Positions 18,503 through 27,138 of a stretch of DNA of 64,000 bases are shown here, in pieces. Under the pieces are notes generated by a model. That model did not search any database. It worked only from the letters and a program-made list of their open reading frames with translations, and was not told where the DNA came from. The stretch spans positions 4,216,001 through 4,280,000 of the forward strand of contig NZ_CP097218.1 in assembly GCF_023373525.1 (NCBI RefSeq), read 5' to 3'. This DNA is from Brachybacterium kimchii (lineage in GTDB: Bacteria > Actinomycetota > Actinomycetes > Actinomycetales > Dermabacteraceae). The first letter of the stretch is position 1. Each line of letters opens with the position of its first letter. The translations under genes were made by a program, and so were the position numbers.

Positions 18503-18601
18503 ATGGGTTCCGTGATCAAGAAGCGTCGCAAGCGCATGTCGAAGAAGAAGCACCGCAAGCTGCTTCGTCGCACGCGCCACCAGCGCCGCAACAAGAAGTG
18601 A
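18503..18601 (+). CDS. 30S ribosomal protein bS22 (AURKAIP1/COX24 domain)
   Basis: A 32-residue, extremely basic protein beginning MGSVIKKRRKRMSKKKHRK, nearly identical in its first half to the mycobacterial small-subunit protein bS22. It binds 16S rRNA near the decoding region. The gene is easily missed because of its size. A TAGAGT box at 18339-18344 could start a 150-base leader. A strong terminator follows 58 bases downstream. Confidence 0.93.
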   Translation: MGSVIKKRRKRMSKKKHRKLLRRTRHQRRNKK

Positions 18602-18659
18602 TCTGCGCGCCCCCAGGGCGCGACCGCATGCGGGCCCCGCGGCCCGTGCGGTGATCACT

Positions 18660-18699
18660 GCACGAGGACCCCGCCGGATCTCCGGCGGGGTCCTCGTGC
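18660..18699. terminator. Strong bidirectional terminator after bS22
   Basis: A perfect stem pairs 18661-18678 with 18681-18698 (opening at the apex to an ATCT-type loop). One further G-C pair at 18660/18699 extends the base. It lies between bS22 and the convergent glutaredoxin-like gene. Confidence 0.85.
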
Positions 18700-18764
18700 G
18701 CTGTGGTGCGGGACCGCGCGGCCGAGCGCTCCGGCCGGCGCCGTTCCCTCGCGTCCCCTCGGGG

Positions 18765-19082
18765 TCAGCGGCCCAGGATCCTCTGCCACCAGCGCCGACG
18801 GGTGAGCGCCGAGCGCAGGGACGGCGCATCGACGCGGTAGCGGGCCTGCACGGCGCCGTCGACCACGATCACGGGCACGTGCTCGTTCCAGTCGCGCTGC
18901 AGGGCGGGATCCTCGTCGATGTCGAGGATCTCGACGACCGTCCCCGCGCGGTCGGCCTCGGCGCGGACGACGGGCAGGGCCACGTCGCATAGATGGCAGC
19001 CGGGGCGGGTGAGGTACAGCACGCGCGCATCCGGATCGGTGGTGCGCGGCGGGCGGGGGAGGTCGGCGGGGAGGCTCATCAC
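18765..19082 (-). CDS. Glutaredoxin-like thioredoxin-fold protein
   Basis: A protein of about 105 residues with a redox motif CHLC (TRPGCHLCDVA) after the first strand, and the cis-proline in VPVIVV. It belongs to the small glutaredoxin/DUF836 group. A role as thiol-disulfide oxidoreductase in the cytoplasm is likely. The start is either GTG 19082 or the next codon, ATG 19079. I prefer the GTG because TACGCT ends exactly 6 bases upstream, as at other leaderless starts. There is no Shine-Dalgarno. Confidence 0.85.
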   Translation of the reverse strand: MMSLPADLPRPPRTTDPDARVLYLTRPGCHLCDVALPVVRAEADRAGTVVEILDIDEDPALQRDWNEHVPVIVVDGAVQARYRVDAPSLRSALTRRRWWQRILGR

Positions 19083-19127
19083 CCGTTCAGCGTAGGGCTT
19101 CCCGTGCCGCGTCGGATCCGCGCACGG

Positions 19128-19163
19128 CGAAGGGCCGCCCACCGGATGGTGGACGGCCCTTCG
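19128..19163 (-). terminator. Terminator hairpin downstream of yceI
   Basis: A 16-bp stem with one mismatch (19128-19143 with 19148-19163) and a 4-base loop sits just past the yceI stop on the minus strand. It separates yceI from the glutaredoxin-like gene. Confidence 0.65.
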
Positions 19164-19232
19164 GGAGCTGTGCGCGGAGGTTCGCCGGGTCGATCAGGCG
19201 TTCATCGGCCCGGAGGCTCCGCGTTCACGGGA

Positions 19233-19775
19233 TCACGCGGCGGCGGGAGCGGTGAACTCGGCCTCGATGGTGATCTTGACCTCGTCGGCCACGAGCACCC
19301 CGCCGGCCTCGAGGGCGGCGTTCCAGGTGAGCCCGAAGTCCTTGCGGGAGATCTTGGTGGAGGCGGTGAAGCCCGCGCGGTACTGGCCGAAGGGGTCGGT
19401 CGCAGCGCCCTCGTAGTCGTAGTCGAGGGTGATGGACTTGGTGACGCCGCTGATGGTCAGATCGCCGACGATCTCGTCGTCGCCCACGGAGGTCGAGGAG
19501 AAGGTGATCTCCGGGTTCGTCTCGGCGTCGAAGAAGTCGCCGGAGCGCAGGTGGTTGTCGCGGTCCTCGTTGCCGGTCGAGATCGACGCGGTCTTCAGGG
19601 AGGCCTCGAAGCGGCTGGACTCGAGATCTGCACCCGCGACGAAGGAGCCCGTGACGTCCGCGAAGTGGCCGCGCACCTTCGAGATGCCCGCGTGGCGGAT
19701 GGTGAAGCCGGCGTTGGTGTGGGAGGCGTCCAGCGTCCAGGTGCCCTGGGAGATGCTATCGGGGAGAGCAGTCAT
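19233..19775 (-). CDS. YceI-family lipid-binding protein
   Basis: A 180-residue beta-barrel of the YceI family, which binds isoprenoid lipids such as polyprenyl chains or quinones. Family features include WTLDASHTNAGFTIRHAGISKVRG at the N-terminus, NPEITF, GDLTISGVTK and ISRKDFGL. There is no signal peptide, so this is a cytoplasmic form. A good Shine-Dalgarno (AAGGA) precedes the ATG. It is transcribed divergently from a MarR gene, a common arrangement in which MarR controls the pair. In a menaquinone-using organism a quinone-related ligand is plausible. Confidence 0.9.
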   Translation of the reverse strand: MTALPDSISQGTWTLDASHTNAGFTIRHAGISKVRGHFADVTGSFVAGADLESSRFEASLKTASISTGNEDRDNHLRSGDFFDAETNPEITFSSTSVGDDEIVGDLTISGVTKSITLDYDYEGAATDPFGQYRAGFTASTKISRKDFGLTWNAALEAGGVLVADEVKITIEAEFTAPAAA

Positions 19776-19794
19776 CGTGTGCCGTCCTTCTTTC

Positions 19795-19838
19795 CTTGAA
19801 TGTTGCACGAACTCTGTGCTTGAAAGGTAAACTATGAT
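19795..19838. promoter_or_regulatory. Candidate MarR operator and promoter between yceI and marR
   Basis: This is the only AT-rich patch nearby. It holds a short dyad, GCAC-N7-GTGC (19805-19819), flanked by CCTT and AAGG, and two CTTGAA copies 24 bases apart (19795 and 19819). A -10 box TATGAT (19833-19838) faces marR. It fits a MarR site controlling both genes. Confidence 0.45.
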
Positions 19839-19881
19839 GGAGGTCGGGCGCAAGGCCCCAGGGGTCCGGAAGGAGCATGTG

Positions 19882-20538
19882 ATGTCGAACACCGAGGATA
19901 CGCGCGAACCGCGCGGTGCGGACGGCGAGTCGGTGAACGGGCGCGGTACGAGCGGTGCGCCGCGCGCGAGCGGTGCACCCGTCGCCGACGGCGCGGGCGC
20001 CGAGGGCGCGGGCGCCGAGGGCGCGAGCGCGGGGGGTGCGGACGGCGCGGTGCACTGGCTCAGCCACGACGAGCAGCAGGCCTGGCGCACGTTCCTCTAC
20101 GGCGTGAACCTGCTGATGGAGAACATCTCGACGGCGCTCGAGCAGGATCCGCGCTTCGACCTCTCCCTCGACGAGTACGAGATCCTCGTGCGGCTCTCGG
20201 AGGCCCCCGGGGGCCGGATCCGGATGTCGGGCCTGGCCGACCAGGTCGTGCATTCGCGCTCGCGCCTGACCCACACCGTCGCCCGTCTCGAGAAGCGCGG
20301 CATCCTCGAGCGGGTCCGCTGCTCGGGCGACGGCCGGGGCCGTGAGGCGGTGCTCACCGAGGCCGGCGCCGAGCTGCTGCGCCAGGCGGCGCCCGTGCAC
20401 GTGGCCTCCGTGCGGGAGCGTCTGCTGGACGCCGTGGGCACCGAGGACCTGCTGGAACTGGGCCGGATCATGGCCCGCACCATCCCCGAGGGCGCCCCCG
20501 TGACCCTGGGCACCGTCCCATCCGACGTCAAGGATTGA
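19882..20538 (+). CDS. MarR-family transcriptional regulator
   Basis: A 218-residue regulator. The first 55 residues are a Gly/Ala/Glu low-complexity tail built from repeats such as GAGAEGAGAEGA. The winged helix domain follows: SLDEYEILVRLSEAPGGRIRMSGLADQVVHSRSRLTHTVARLEKRG, then RGREAVLTEAG in the wing. It probably represses itself and yceI. ATG 19882 has GGAAGGAG upstream. The long disordered tail is unusual for MarR proteins of about 150 residues. Confidence 0.9.
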   Translation: MSNTEDTREPRGADGESVNGRGTSGAPRASGAPVADGAGAEGAGAEGASAGGADGAVHWLSHDEQQAWRTFLYGVNLLMENISTALEQDPRFDLSLDEYEILVRLSEAPGGRIRMSGLADQVVHSRSRLTHTVARLEKRGILERVRCSGDGRGREAVLTEAGAELLRQAAPVHVASVRERLLDAVGTEDLLELGRIMARTIPEGAPVTLGTVPSDVKD

Positions 20539-20656
20539 TTGGTACCTTGAGGCGGTTCGCCACTCGTCGCGGGCTCGGCCCCGATCTGCGCATCGTCGGC
20601 CGCCCCGAGTGTCGATCCGGCCCACACCCTCGGTTCCCGCGGAGGTCCCCGCGCCC

Positions 20657-21304
20657 ATGAGCACGACCGTCATCCACCTGGTCCGTCACGGAGAGGTGCA
20701 CAACCCCGAGAAGATCCTCTACGGGAGGCTGCCGGGGTACCGCCTGTCCGAGCGCGGCCAGAAGATGGCGCAGCTCGCCGCCGATCACCTCGCCCCGCGC
20801 GACGTGCGCGCCGTCTGGGCCTCCCCGCTGCTGCGGGCCCAGCAGACCGCTGCGCCGATCGCCGCGGTCCACGGCCTCCCCGTCGCACAGGACGTGCGGC
20901 TCATCGAGTCCGGCAACCACTTCGAGGGCCAGCGCATGGGCCACGGCGAGGCCCGCTTCTCGGACCCGCGCAACTGGCGCTGGTTCGCCAACCCCTTCCG
21001 TCCGTCCTGGGGCGAGCCCTACCGGGACCAGGCGGCGCGCGTGATCAGCGCCGTCCAGTCGGCCCGCTCCGAGGTCGAGGGCCACGAGGCCGTCCTCGTG
21101 CTGCACCAGCTGCCGATCTGGGTCACCCGGCTCTCGGCCGAGGGCAAGCCGCTCTTCCACGACCCGCGGCGCCGGCAGTGCCGGCTGTGCTCGGTGACGA
21201 GCCTGCGCTTCGTCGGCCCCCATCTCGCGGGCATCGACTACGCCGAGCCGGCTGCCGAGCTCTACATGGGTGCGGTCGACGCCACCGGGGGCAAGCTCGC
21301 ATGA
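20657..21304 (+). CDS. Histidine phosphatase (phosphoglycerate mutase-like), first gene of cytochrome c operon
   Basis: A 215-residue protein with the catalytic motif LVRHGEVHNP at residues 7-16, LSERGQKMAQ and the second histidine in VLHQLPIWVT. The family removes phosphate from small molecules or proteins. It heads a five-gene run overlapping the TlpA gene by 4 bases (ATGA). This association with ccdA-resB-ccsB recurs in actinobacteria, but its job there is not known. GGAGG lies 11 bases before the ATG. Confidence 0.88.
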   Translation: MSTTVIHLVRHGEVHNPEKILYGRLPGYRLSERGQKMAQLAADHLAPRDVRAVWASPLLRAQQTAAPIAAVHGLPVAQDVRLIESGNHFEGQRMGHGEARFSDPRNWRWFANPFRPSWGEPYRDQAARVISAVQSARSEVEGHEAVLVLHQLPIWVTRLSAEGKPLFHDPRRRQCRLCSVTSLRFVGPHLAGIDYAEPAAELYMGAVDATGGKLA

Positions 21305-21918
21305 ACGCCCTCCCCAGCGCCCGCCCCGTCGGCCGACGCGCCCTGTTCGGCGCCGCCGGACTCGGCGCCGGTGCCCTGCTGCTCGCGGCCTGCGGCTCGG
21401 ACACCTCCTCGCGCTACGGCGACAGCGGCGGCGACGGCGAGAACGGCTTCGTCTCCGGCGACGGCGTGACCACCGAGATCGACCCCGAGGACCGCACCGA
21501 CCCCGTCGACTTCAGCGGCACCACCTACGAGGGCAAGTCCTTCGCGAGCGCCGACGAGCTGGGCTCGATCCTCGTCCTGAACATCTGGTACGCCTCGTGC
21601 GCCCCGTGCCGCAAGGAAGCCCCGGACCTCGTCGAGATCGCCGACGACTACGCGGCCAAGGGCGTGGAGTTCGTCGGCATCAACGTGCGCGACGAGAAGG
21701 GCCCGGCCGTCGCCTTCCAGAAGAAGTACAAGATCCCCTACTCGTCGCTGCCGGACCTGGATTCCAAGATCCTCTACGCGCTGCGCGGGCAGGTCTCTCC
21801 CAACGCCGTCCCCTCGACGCTCGTGCTCGATACGAAGGGCAGGGTCGCGGCGCGCATCTCGGGCGCCGCCGATCCCTCGATCCTGCGCTCGATGATCGAC
21901 ACCGTCGTGGCCGAATGA
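21301..21918 (+). CDS. resA: TlpA/ResA-like thiol-disulfide lipoprotein
   Basis: A 205-residue lipoprotein with a twin-arginine-containing signal (GRRALFG) and lipobox LLAAC, placing the lipidated cysteine at residue 31. The thioredoxin domain carries the redox motif SCAPC (WYASCAPCRKE) and the cis-proline in AVPSTLV. It should reduce haem-binding cysteines of apocytochrome c outside the membrane, receiving electrons from CcdA. It overlaps both neighbours by 4 bases. Confidence 0.92.
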   Translation: MNALPSARPVGRRALFGAAGLGAGALLLAACGSDTSSRYGDSGGDGENGFVSGDGVTTEIDPEDRTDPVDFSGTTYEGKSFASADELGSILVLNIWYASCAPCRKEAPDLVEIADDYAAKGVEFVGINVRDEKGPAVAFQKKYKIPYSSLPDLDSKILYALRGQVSPNAVPSTLVLDTKGRVAARISGAADPSILRSMIDTVVAE

Positions 21919-22724
21919 GCGCGATGGACATCGGACAGGTCTTCTCCACGACGATCCTCTCGGGCTCCCTCTGGGTGGCGCTCGCGGTGGCCGCGGCCGC
22001 GGGGATCGTCGCCTTCGTCTCCCCGTGCGTGCTGCCCGTGGTCCCCGGTTACCTCGGGTACGTCTCGGGTCTCGCGGGCCAGGGGGCCGACGGCGCCGCC
22101 CGCGGCGCGTCCGGCGGGAAGCGCGGGCGGGGCGGATCCCGCGGCGGCTCCTCCCGGATGGCGCTCGGCGCGGTGCTGTTCGTCCTCGGATTCGCCGCCG
22201 TGTTCGTCGTGCTCGGCGGCTTCGTCGGCGCGCTCGGACACGTCCTGCAGTCCCATGTCGTGTGGGTCAACCGGGTCTCCGGCGTCCTCGTGATCGCCAT
22301 GGGCCTGCTGTTCCTGGGGCTGTTCCCCTCGCTGTCGGGGGAGAGGCGCCTGCACAGCCGGCCCGACGCGGGCCTGCTCGGGGCCCCGCTCATGGGCATC
22401 GTCTTCGGGTTCTCGTGGACCCCCTGCATCGGCCCGACCTACGCGGCCGTGGTCGCCCTCTCCCTGGACGGAGCGTCCCCGCTGCGCGGGGCCCTGCTCG
22501 CTCTCGCCTATTCCCTGGGTCTCGGCATTCCCTTCGTGCTGTTCGCGCTGCTCTTCCAGCGCGCGCTCGGCGCGAGCCGCGCCCTCGCCCGCCACCGTCG
22601 GACCATCTCCGTGGTCAGCGGCGCCCTGCTGATCGCGATCGGCGTGCTGCTGCTGACGGGGACCTGGACGCAGTGGATGGCGCAGCTGCAGACCCTCATC
22701 GGCGGATACGAGACGGTGGTGTGA
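21915..22724 (+). CDS. ccdA: Cytochrome c biogenesis protein CcdA
   Basis: A 269-residue membrane protein with six predicted helices. The two redox cysteines are in FVSPCVLPVVP and SWTPCIGPT. It moves reducing equivalents from cytoplasmic thioredoxin to the extracytoplasmic TlpA protein. A Gly/Arg-rich cytoplasmic loop (about residues 55-80) follows the first helix. It starts at an ATGA overlap. Confidence 0.94.
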   Translation: MSAMDIGQVFSTTILSGSLWVALAVAAAAGIVAFVSPCVLPVVPGYLGYVSGLAGQGADGAARGASGGKRGRGGSRGGSSRMALGAVLFVLGFAAVFVVLGGFVGALGHVLQSHVVWVNRVSGVLVIAMGLLFLGLFPSLSGERRLHSRPDAGLLGAPLMGIVFGFSWTPCIGPTYAAVVALSLDGASPLRGALLALAYSLGLGIPFVLFALLFQRALGASRALARHRRTISVVSGALLIAIGVLLLTGTWTQWMAQLQTLIGGYETVV

Positions 22725-24628
22725 TGACCCAGGAGGACCGCAGGGCGCGCAAGGCGCGGCGCCGGGCGCAGAACCGGGACCCGAAGGGCGAGGACCCGAA
22801 GACCCCGCGCTCGGAGCGGGCCCGCCGGGCCCGGGACGAGCAGAAGGACCAGATGGGCACGGCGAGCACCCGTGACCGTCGGGTCGCGCCCGAGGCCCGC
22901 GATCTGCGCCAGTCCGGGAAGTCGGGCAAGGCGGGGGCCTCGCTGCCCAAGCTGGGCGTGCGCGGGACGCTGCTGTTCCTGTGGCGACAGCTCACGAGCA
23001 TGCAGACCGCCCTGTTCCTGCTCCTGCTGCTCGCGATCGCCGCCGTGCCGGGCTCGCTGTACCCGCAGCGCAACGTCGACGCCTCCAAGACGGAGCAGTA
23101 CATCTCCGAGCACGGCTCGTGGGCGAAGTTCCTGGACACCCTGGGCTTCTTCGACGTGTTCTCCTCGGTGTGGTTCTCCGCGATCTACCTGCTGCTGTTC
23201 GTCTCGCTGGTGGGCTGCGTGATCCCGCGTCTGGGCGTGCACCTGCGCCAGATCCGCTCGCGCCCTCCGCGCACGCCCTCGCGCCTGCGCCGCTTCGCCG
23301 GGTTCACGCGCGTCGAGCTCCCCGGGGCCGACGTCGAGGCCGTCACCGCCCGCGCGGCGAAGGCCCTCAGGCGCTCCCGCTACCGCACCGACGTGCTCGA
23401 GGAGAAGGGCGGGGCGCGCTCGGTGACCTCCGAGCGCGGATACCTGCGCGAGACCGGCAACCTCCTCTTCCACGTGGCCCTGCTGGGCGTGCTGGTCGGT
23501 GTGGCCGCCGGCGGGCTGTTCCAGTACCGCGGCCAGATCACCGTGGTCGAGGGGGAGGGGTTCTCGAACTCCCTGGCCGAGTACGACTCCTTCGAGCAGG
23601 GCGCCTGGTACGACTCCTCGAAGCTGCCGTCGTTCCGCTTCACCCTCGATGACTTCCGCGCCGAGTACGACACCAGCTCCAACGAGCACCGCTTCGGGCA
23701 GCCCAAGAAGTTCGAGGCGGACGTCACCGTCGACGACCCGGACAAGGCCGATGAGTACTCCAAGACGCTGCGCGTGAACCAGCCGCTGCACGTCCAGGGC
23801 ACCACGATGTACCTCCTGGGCAACGGATACGCCCCCGAGGTCACCGTGAAGGACCCCGAGGGGAACGTCGTCGCCGAGGGACCGATCATCACCATCCCCT
23901 CGGGCGACACCGGGTACACCTCGCAGCTGGTCATCAAGGCGCCCGACGCCCAGCCGAAGCAGATGGCCGTCGTCGGCTTCTTCCTGCCCACCGGCGTCAT
24001 CGACGAGAAGGGACCGCACTCCGAGTTCCCGGGCCTCGTGAACCCGCAGCTCGCCCTCACCGTCTACAACGGCGACCTGGGCCTGGACGACGGCGTCCCG
24101 AAGAACGCCTACCAGGTGGACGTCAGCAGCCTCACCCCGGTGGCCGACTCCGACGGCAACCAGTCCCTGGTGAGCCTCACCCCGGGGGACTCGACGAAGC
24201 TCGCCGACGGCTCCTCGATCTCCTTCGACGGCGTCAAGCGCTACGCCGCCTTCGACATCAAGCGCGACCCGTTCCAGGTGTTCACCCTGGTCATGGCGCT
24301 GAGCGCGGTGCTGGGCCTGGTGCTCTCGCTGTTCGTGCCGCGCCGGCGCGTGTGGGTGCGCGCGGTGCCGTCGGCCCACGGCGTGGTCCTGGAGGTGGCG
24401 GGACTGGCCCGCAGCGACGATGATCGACTCGTGGAGGACGTGCAAGCGCTCGCCGAGCGCCTCGCGGACTCCGCCTCCCCGACGTCGGATCCGTCGTCGG
24501 CGGATTCCCCGTCGAGCGATTCCTCGTCGTCCGATTCGTCGTCACCCGATTCCCCGAGGCCCGCGCCCGAGCCCCCGGAGACCGATTCCTCGCAGTCCAA
24601 GCCCTCGCACGAAGGACCCCTCCAGTGA
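22724..24628 (+). CDS. resB: Cytochrome c biogenesis protein ResB (Ccs1)
   Basis: A 634-residue protein, one half of the system II haem lyase. A basic N-terminal region (about 85 residues) precedes the membrane segments near TALFLLLLLAIAAVPGSLYPQ and a second pair. A large extracytoplasmic domain follows, then a last helix at about residues 517-540. The C-terminus carries a 45-residue Ser/Pro/Asp low-complexity tail absent from most ResB. The ATG shares its first base with the ccdA stop. The GTG one codon upstream is also in frame. Confidence 0.92.
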   Translation: MTQEDRRARKARRRAQNRDPKGEDPKTPRSERARRARDEQKDQMGTASTRDRRVAPEARDLRQSGKSGKAGASLPKLGVRGTLLFLWRQLTSMQTALFLLLLLAIAAVPGSLYPQRNVDASKTEQYISEHGSWAKFLDTLGFFDVFSSVWFSAIYLLLFVSLVGCVIPRLGVHLRQIRSRPPRTPSRLRRFAGFTRVELPGADVEAVTARAAKALRRSRYRTDVLEEKGGARSVTSERGYLRETGNLLFHVALLGVLVGVAAGGLFQYRGQITVVEGEGFSNSLAEYDSFEQGAWYDSSKLPSFRFTLDDFRAEYDTSSNEHRFGQPKKFEADVTVDDPDKADEYSKTLRVNQPLHVQGTTMYLLGNGYAPEVTVKDPEGNVVAEGPIITIPSGDTGYTSQLVIKAPDAQPKQMAVVGFFLPTGVIDEKGPHSEFPGLVNPQLALTVYNGDLGLDDGVPKNAYQVDVSSLTPVADSDGNQSLVSLTPGDSTKLADGSSISFDGVKRYAAFDIKRDPFQVFTLVMALSAVLGLVLSLFVPRRRVWVRAVPSAHGVVLEVAGLARSDDDRLVEDVQALAERLADSASPTSDPSSADSPSSDSSSSDSSSPDSPRPAPEPPETDSSQSKPSHEGPLQ

Positions 24629-25746
24629 TCGACCAGCAGCTCGCGGAGCTCTCGAATCTCCTGATCATCGTCACGATCGTCCTGTACGTCCTGGCCCTCA
24701 TCGGCTTCGGCGCGGACCTCTCGGGCGTCACCCAGCGGCGCAGCGACGAGAAGCTCGAGAAGCAGAAGCGCGAGGGCGAGGACGCCCGCCCGGAGCTCGC
24801 GACCGTCGGCGCGAGCGCCGGGACGGCCGCGGGAGCCGGCGGCGGACTCGGCGGGTCGACCGCCGCCGGGAAGACCCATGCCCGGACGGCCCCCACCGGG
24901 AAGGGATCGGCCGCGCCGGGCTCGACCGGCGCCGCGACCTCGGGCAACGCACTGGGCGCCCGCGGCTTCGGGTACGTCATGGCCTCGATCGGCGCCGTCC
25001 TGCACATCACCGCGATGGTGCTGCGGGGCGTGGCGACCTGGCGCGTGCCGTGGGGCAACATGTACGAGTTCTCGATGACCTCGAGCGCGCTCATCGTCGC
25101 GCTGTTCGTGATCATCTCGATCCGCCGCAAGGATCTGCGGCTGCTCGGCACCCTCGTGATGCTCCCGGTGCTCGTGCTCATGCTGATCGCCCAGACGGCG
25201 TGGATCCTGCCCGCCTCCGACCTCACCCCGAGCCTGCAGAACTCCCACTGGCTGATCGTGCACATCGGCGTCGCGATCATCGCGACCGCGCTCTCGGGCC
25301 TCGGCGCGATCGTCGCCGCCCTCCAGCTGCTCTCGACCCGCACCCGGAAGGTGCGCGCCGCCCGCGAGGCGGCCGACCGCCCGCTGGGCCGCTTCTGGGG
25401 CCCGGTCTCGGCGCTCACCGAGCGCATCCCCGGCCCGGAGGCCCTCGAGGCGCTCTGCTTCCGCCTGCACTCCCTCGCCTTCGTGTGCTGGACCTTCACC
25501 CTGATCTTCGGGGCGGTCTGGGCCAACGAGGCCTGGGGCCGCTACTGGAACTGGGACCCCAAGGAGGTGTGGACCTTCGTGATCTGGGTGGTCTACGCCT
25601 GCTACCTGCACGCTCGCGCCACCCGCGGCTTCCGCGGCAACAAGGCGGCCTGGTTCGCCCTCGCCGGCTTCGCCTGCGTCATCATCAACTACACGGTCGT
25701 GAACCTGGTGATCAACGGCCTGCACTCCTACTCCGGCCTCGGCTGA
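24625..25746 (+). CDS. ccsB: Cytochrome c biogenesis protein CcsB/ResC
   Basis: A 373-residue membrane protein with the haem-handling WWD-type motif WNWDPKEVW and conserved histidines in the last helices. With ResB it exports haem and attaches it to apocytochromes c. A Gly/Thr-rich cytoplasmic loop of about 65 residues follows the first helix. The start is GTG, overlapping the resB stop (GTGA). It ends the operon. Confidence 0.94.
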   Translation: MIDQQLAELSNLLIIVTIVLYVLALIGFGADLSGVTQRRSDEKLEKQKREGEDARPELATVGASAGTAAGAGGGLGGSTAAGKTHARTAPTGKGSAAPGSTGAATSGNALGARGFGYVMASIGAVLHITAMVLRGVATWRVPWGNMYEFSMTSSALIVALFVIISIRRKDLRLLGTLVMLPVLVLMLIAQTAWILPASDLTPSLQNSHWLIVHIGVAIIATALSGLGAIVAALQLLSTRTRKVRAAREAADRPLGRFWGPVSALTERIPGPEALEALCFRLHSLAFVCWTFTLIFGAVWANEAWGRYWNWDPKEVWTFVIWVVYACYLHARATRGFRGNKAAWFALAGFACVIINYTVVNLVINGLHSYSGLG

Positions 25747-25776
25747 CACACCGACCCGCGTCGGGCCCGCTCGGCA

Positions 25777-26223
25777 TCAGCCTCGTCCGTCGTCCTCGCC
25801 GCCGCTCCCGGTGCCGTCACCGCCGCCGTTCCCGTCACGGCGCTCGCGCTCGCGGCGCTCCCGCCGGATATCCTCGTCGAGCTTGCGCAGGAACTCCGGG
25901 TCCTCGTCGGGCGCCAGGGGCCGCGACCCGCGCGCACCCCGGCCGCTTCGGGAGCCCCACGGCCCCGTCTGCCCTGCCGGTCCGACCTCGTCGTCACGGG
26001 AGGGGCCTCCGCGCAGCGGGTCGAAGGCGCTCGGGGCGCCGCTCTCGCGGTCCTTGCCGACCAGCAGCCAGGTGAGCGGCCCCACCCAGGGCAGCAGCAC
26101 GATGAGCACGATCCAGGCCCACTTCGGCAGGCCGCGCAGCTGCGCGTTCTCGCACTGGATGCAGTCGGCGAGAGCGAAGATCGTCAGCCCGATCGAGGCG
26201 ATGGCGAGGACACCCTTCAACAT
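25777..26223 (-). CDS. PLDc_N-domain membrane protein
   Basis: A 148-residue protein with two N-terminal membrane helices of the phospholipase D-nuclease N-terminal type (ADCIQCENAQLRGLPKWAWIVLIVLLPWVGPLTWLL) and a long charged cytoplasmic tail rich in Arg/Glu and Gly. Its function is unknown; similar proteins are common in actinobacteria. TAGACT lies 6 bases upstream of the ATG on the minus strand. Confidence 0.75.
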   Translation of the reverse strand: MLKGVLAIASIGLTIFALADCIQCENAQLRGLPKWAWIVLIVLLPWVGPLTWLLVGKDRESGAPSAFDPLRGGPSRDDEVGPAGQTGPWGSRSGRGARGSRPLAPDEDPEFLRKLDEDIRRERRERERRDGNGGGDGTGSGGEDDGRG

Positions 26224-26280
26224 CCCCCGAGTCTACGGAACCACGAGGGCCGGTGGGCCGGGCGCCCCGCCCCGTCCGTC

Positions 26281-27012
26281 TCAGGACGTGAGGACCCGGC
26301 GCAGCTCCGCCATCTGCTCGTCGAGCTCCCGCGTGGTCTCGGCGATCTGCGACATGCGCCGGGAGTGCACCTCGGGCACGTCGCCGTCGAACTTGTAGCG
26401 CAGCGAGTGCTCGGTGCTCGCCCAGAAGTCCATGGCGATGGTGCGCAGCTGGATCTCGACGGGGATCTCGACGGTGCGGTCGGCGAGGAACACGGGCACC
26501 TGGACGATCAGGTGCAGGGAGCGGTAGCCGTTGGGCTTGGGATCGGCGATGTAGTCCTTGACCTGCAGGACCTCGAGGTCCTCCTGGCGGCGGATCGCGT
26601 CGCTCACGAGGTAGACGTCGGCCACGTACGGGCAGGTGATCCGCAGGCCGGCGATGTCGAAGATCTGGGCGCGGATCGCGTCGAGATCCGCCGGGACGCC
26701 GCGGGCGACGATCTTCTGGGTGAGGGACTCGGCGGACTTCAGGCGGGTCTTCACGTGCTCGATGGGGGAGTGGTCGTGCTGGGCGTCGAACTGCTCGCGC
26801 AGGATGCCGACCTTCGTGGAGACCTCGTCGAGCCCGAACTTGTACTCCATGAGGAAGCCGCGCATGCGCTGCTGCATGCGGCGCAGCATGGTCTCGGCGT
26901 CCGCATGCTCGGCGTCGGGACCGGCCAGGCGGCGCAGGAAGTCCAGCGCCCGGGGGTCGATCCCGTGCCCGGAGAACGAGGGGACGGCGTCGGACGCTCG
27001 CTCAGCACTCAT
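26281..27012 (-). CDS. Small alarmone synthetase, RelQ/RelP-like
   Basis: A 243-residue single-domain (p)ppGpp synthetase without the hydrolase, TGS or ACT domains of long Rel proteins. Synthetase motifs are visible: the KTRLKSAESLTQK region, DIAGLRI, PKPNGYRSLH and VEIQLRTIAMDFWASTEH. It transfers pyrophosphate from ATP to GDP or GTP in the stringent response. The length matches stand-alone SAS enzymes. The GAGGAT seven bases before the ATG may act as a -10 box or a weak Shine-Dalgarno. Confidence 0.9.
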   Translation of the reverse strand: MSAERASDAVPSFSGHGIDPRALDFLRRLAGPDAEHADAETMLRRMQQRMRGFLMEYKFGLDEVSTKVGILREQFDAQHDHSPIEHVKTRLKSAESLTQKIVARGVPADLDAIRAQIFDIAGLRITCPYVADVYLVSDAIRRQEDLEVLQVKDYIADPKPNGYRSLHLIVQVPVFLADRTVEIPVEIQLRTIAMDFWASTEHSLRYKFDGDVPEVHSRRMSQIAETTRELDEQMAELRRVLTS

Positions 27013-27138
27013 GCGCCGGATCCTCCCACCGGTCTCTGGAGGTTCGGTGCGAGGTCCCGGCACGGAATCCTCGCGCGCGCTGTGGTCCGCGACTCGGCCC
27101 GCACGGTCCGTCCAGGCGGGCGCACTACCCTGGCACCC

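Noticed and set aside
27000..27012. Leaderless start for the small alarmone synthetase
   Set aside because: GAGGAT at the right distance could equally be a weak Shine-Dalgarno and departs from the T/C-A pattern, so I did not count it.
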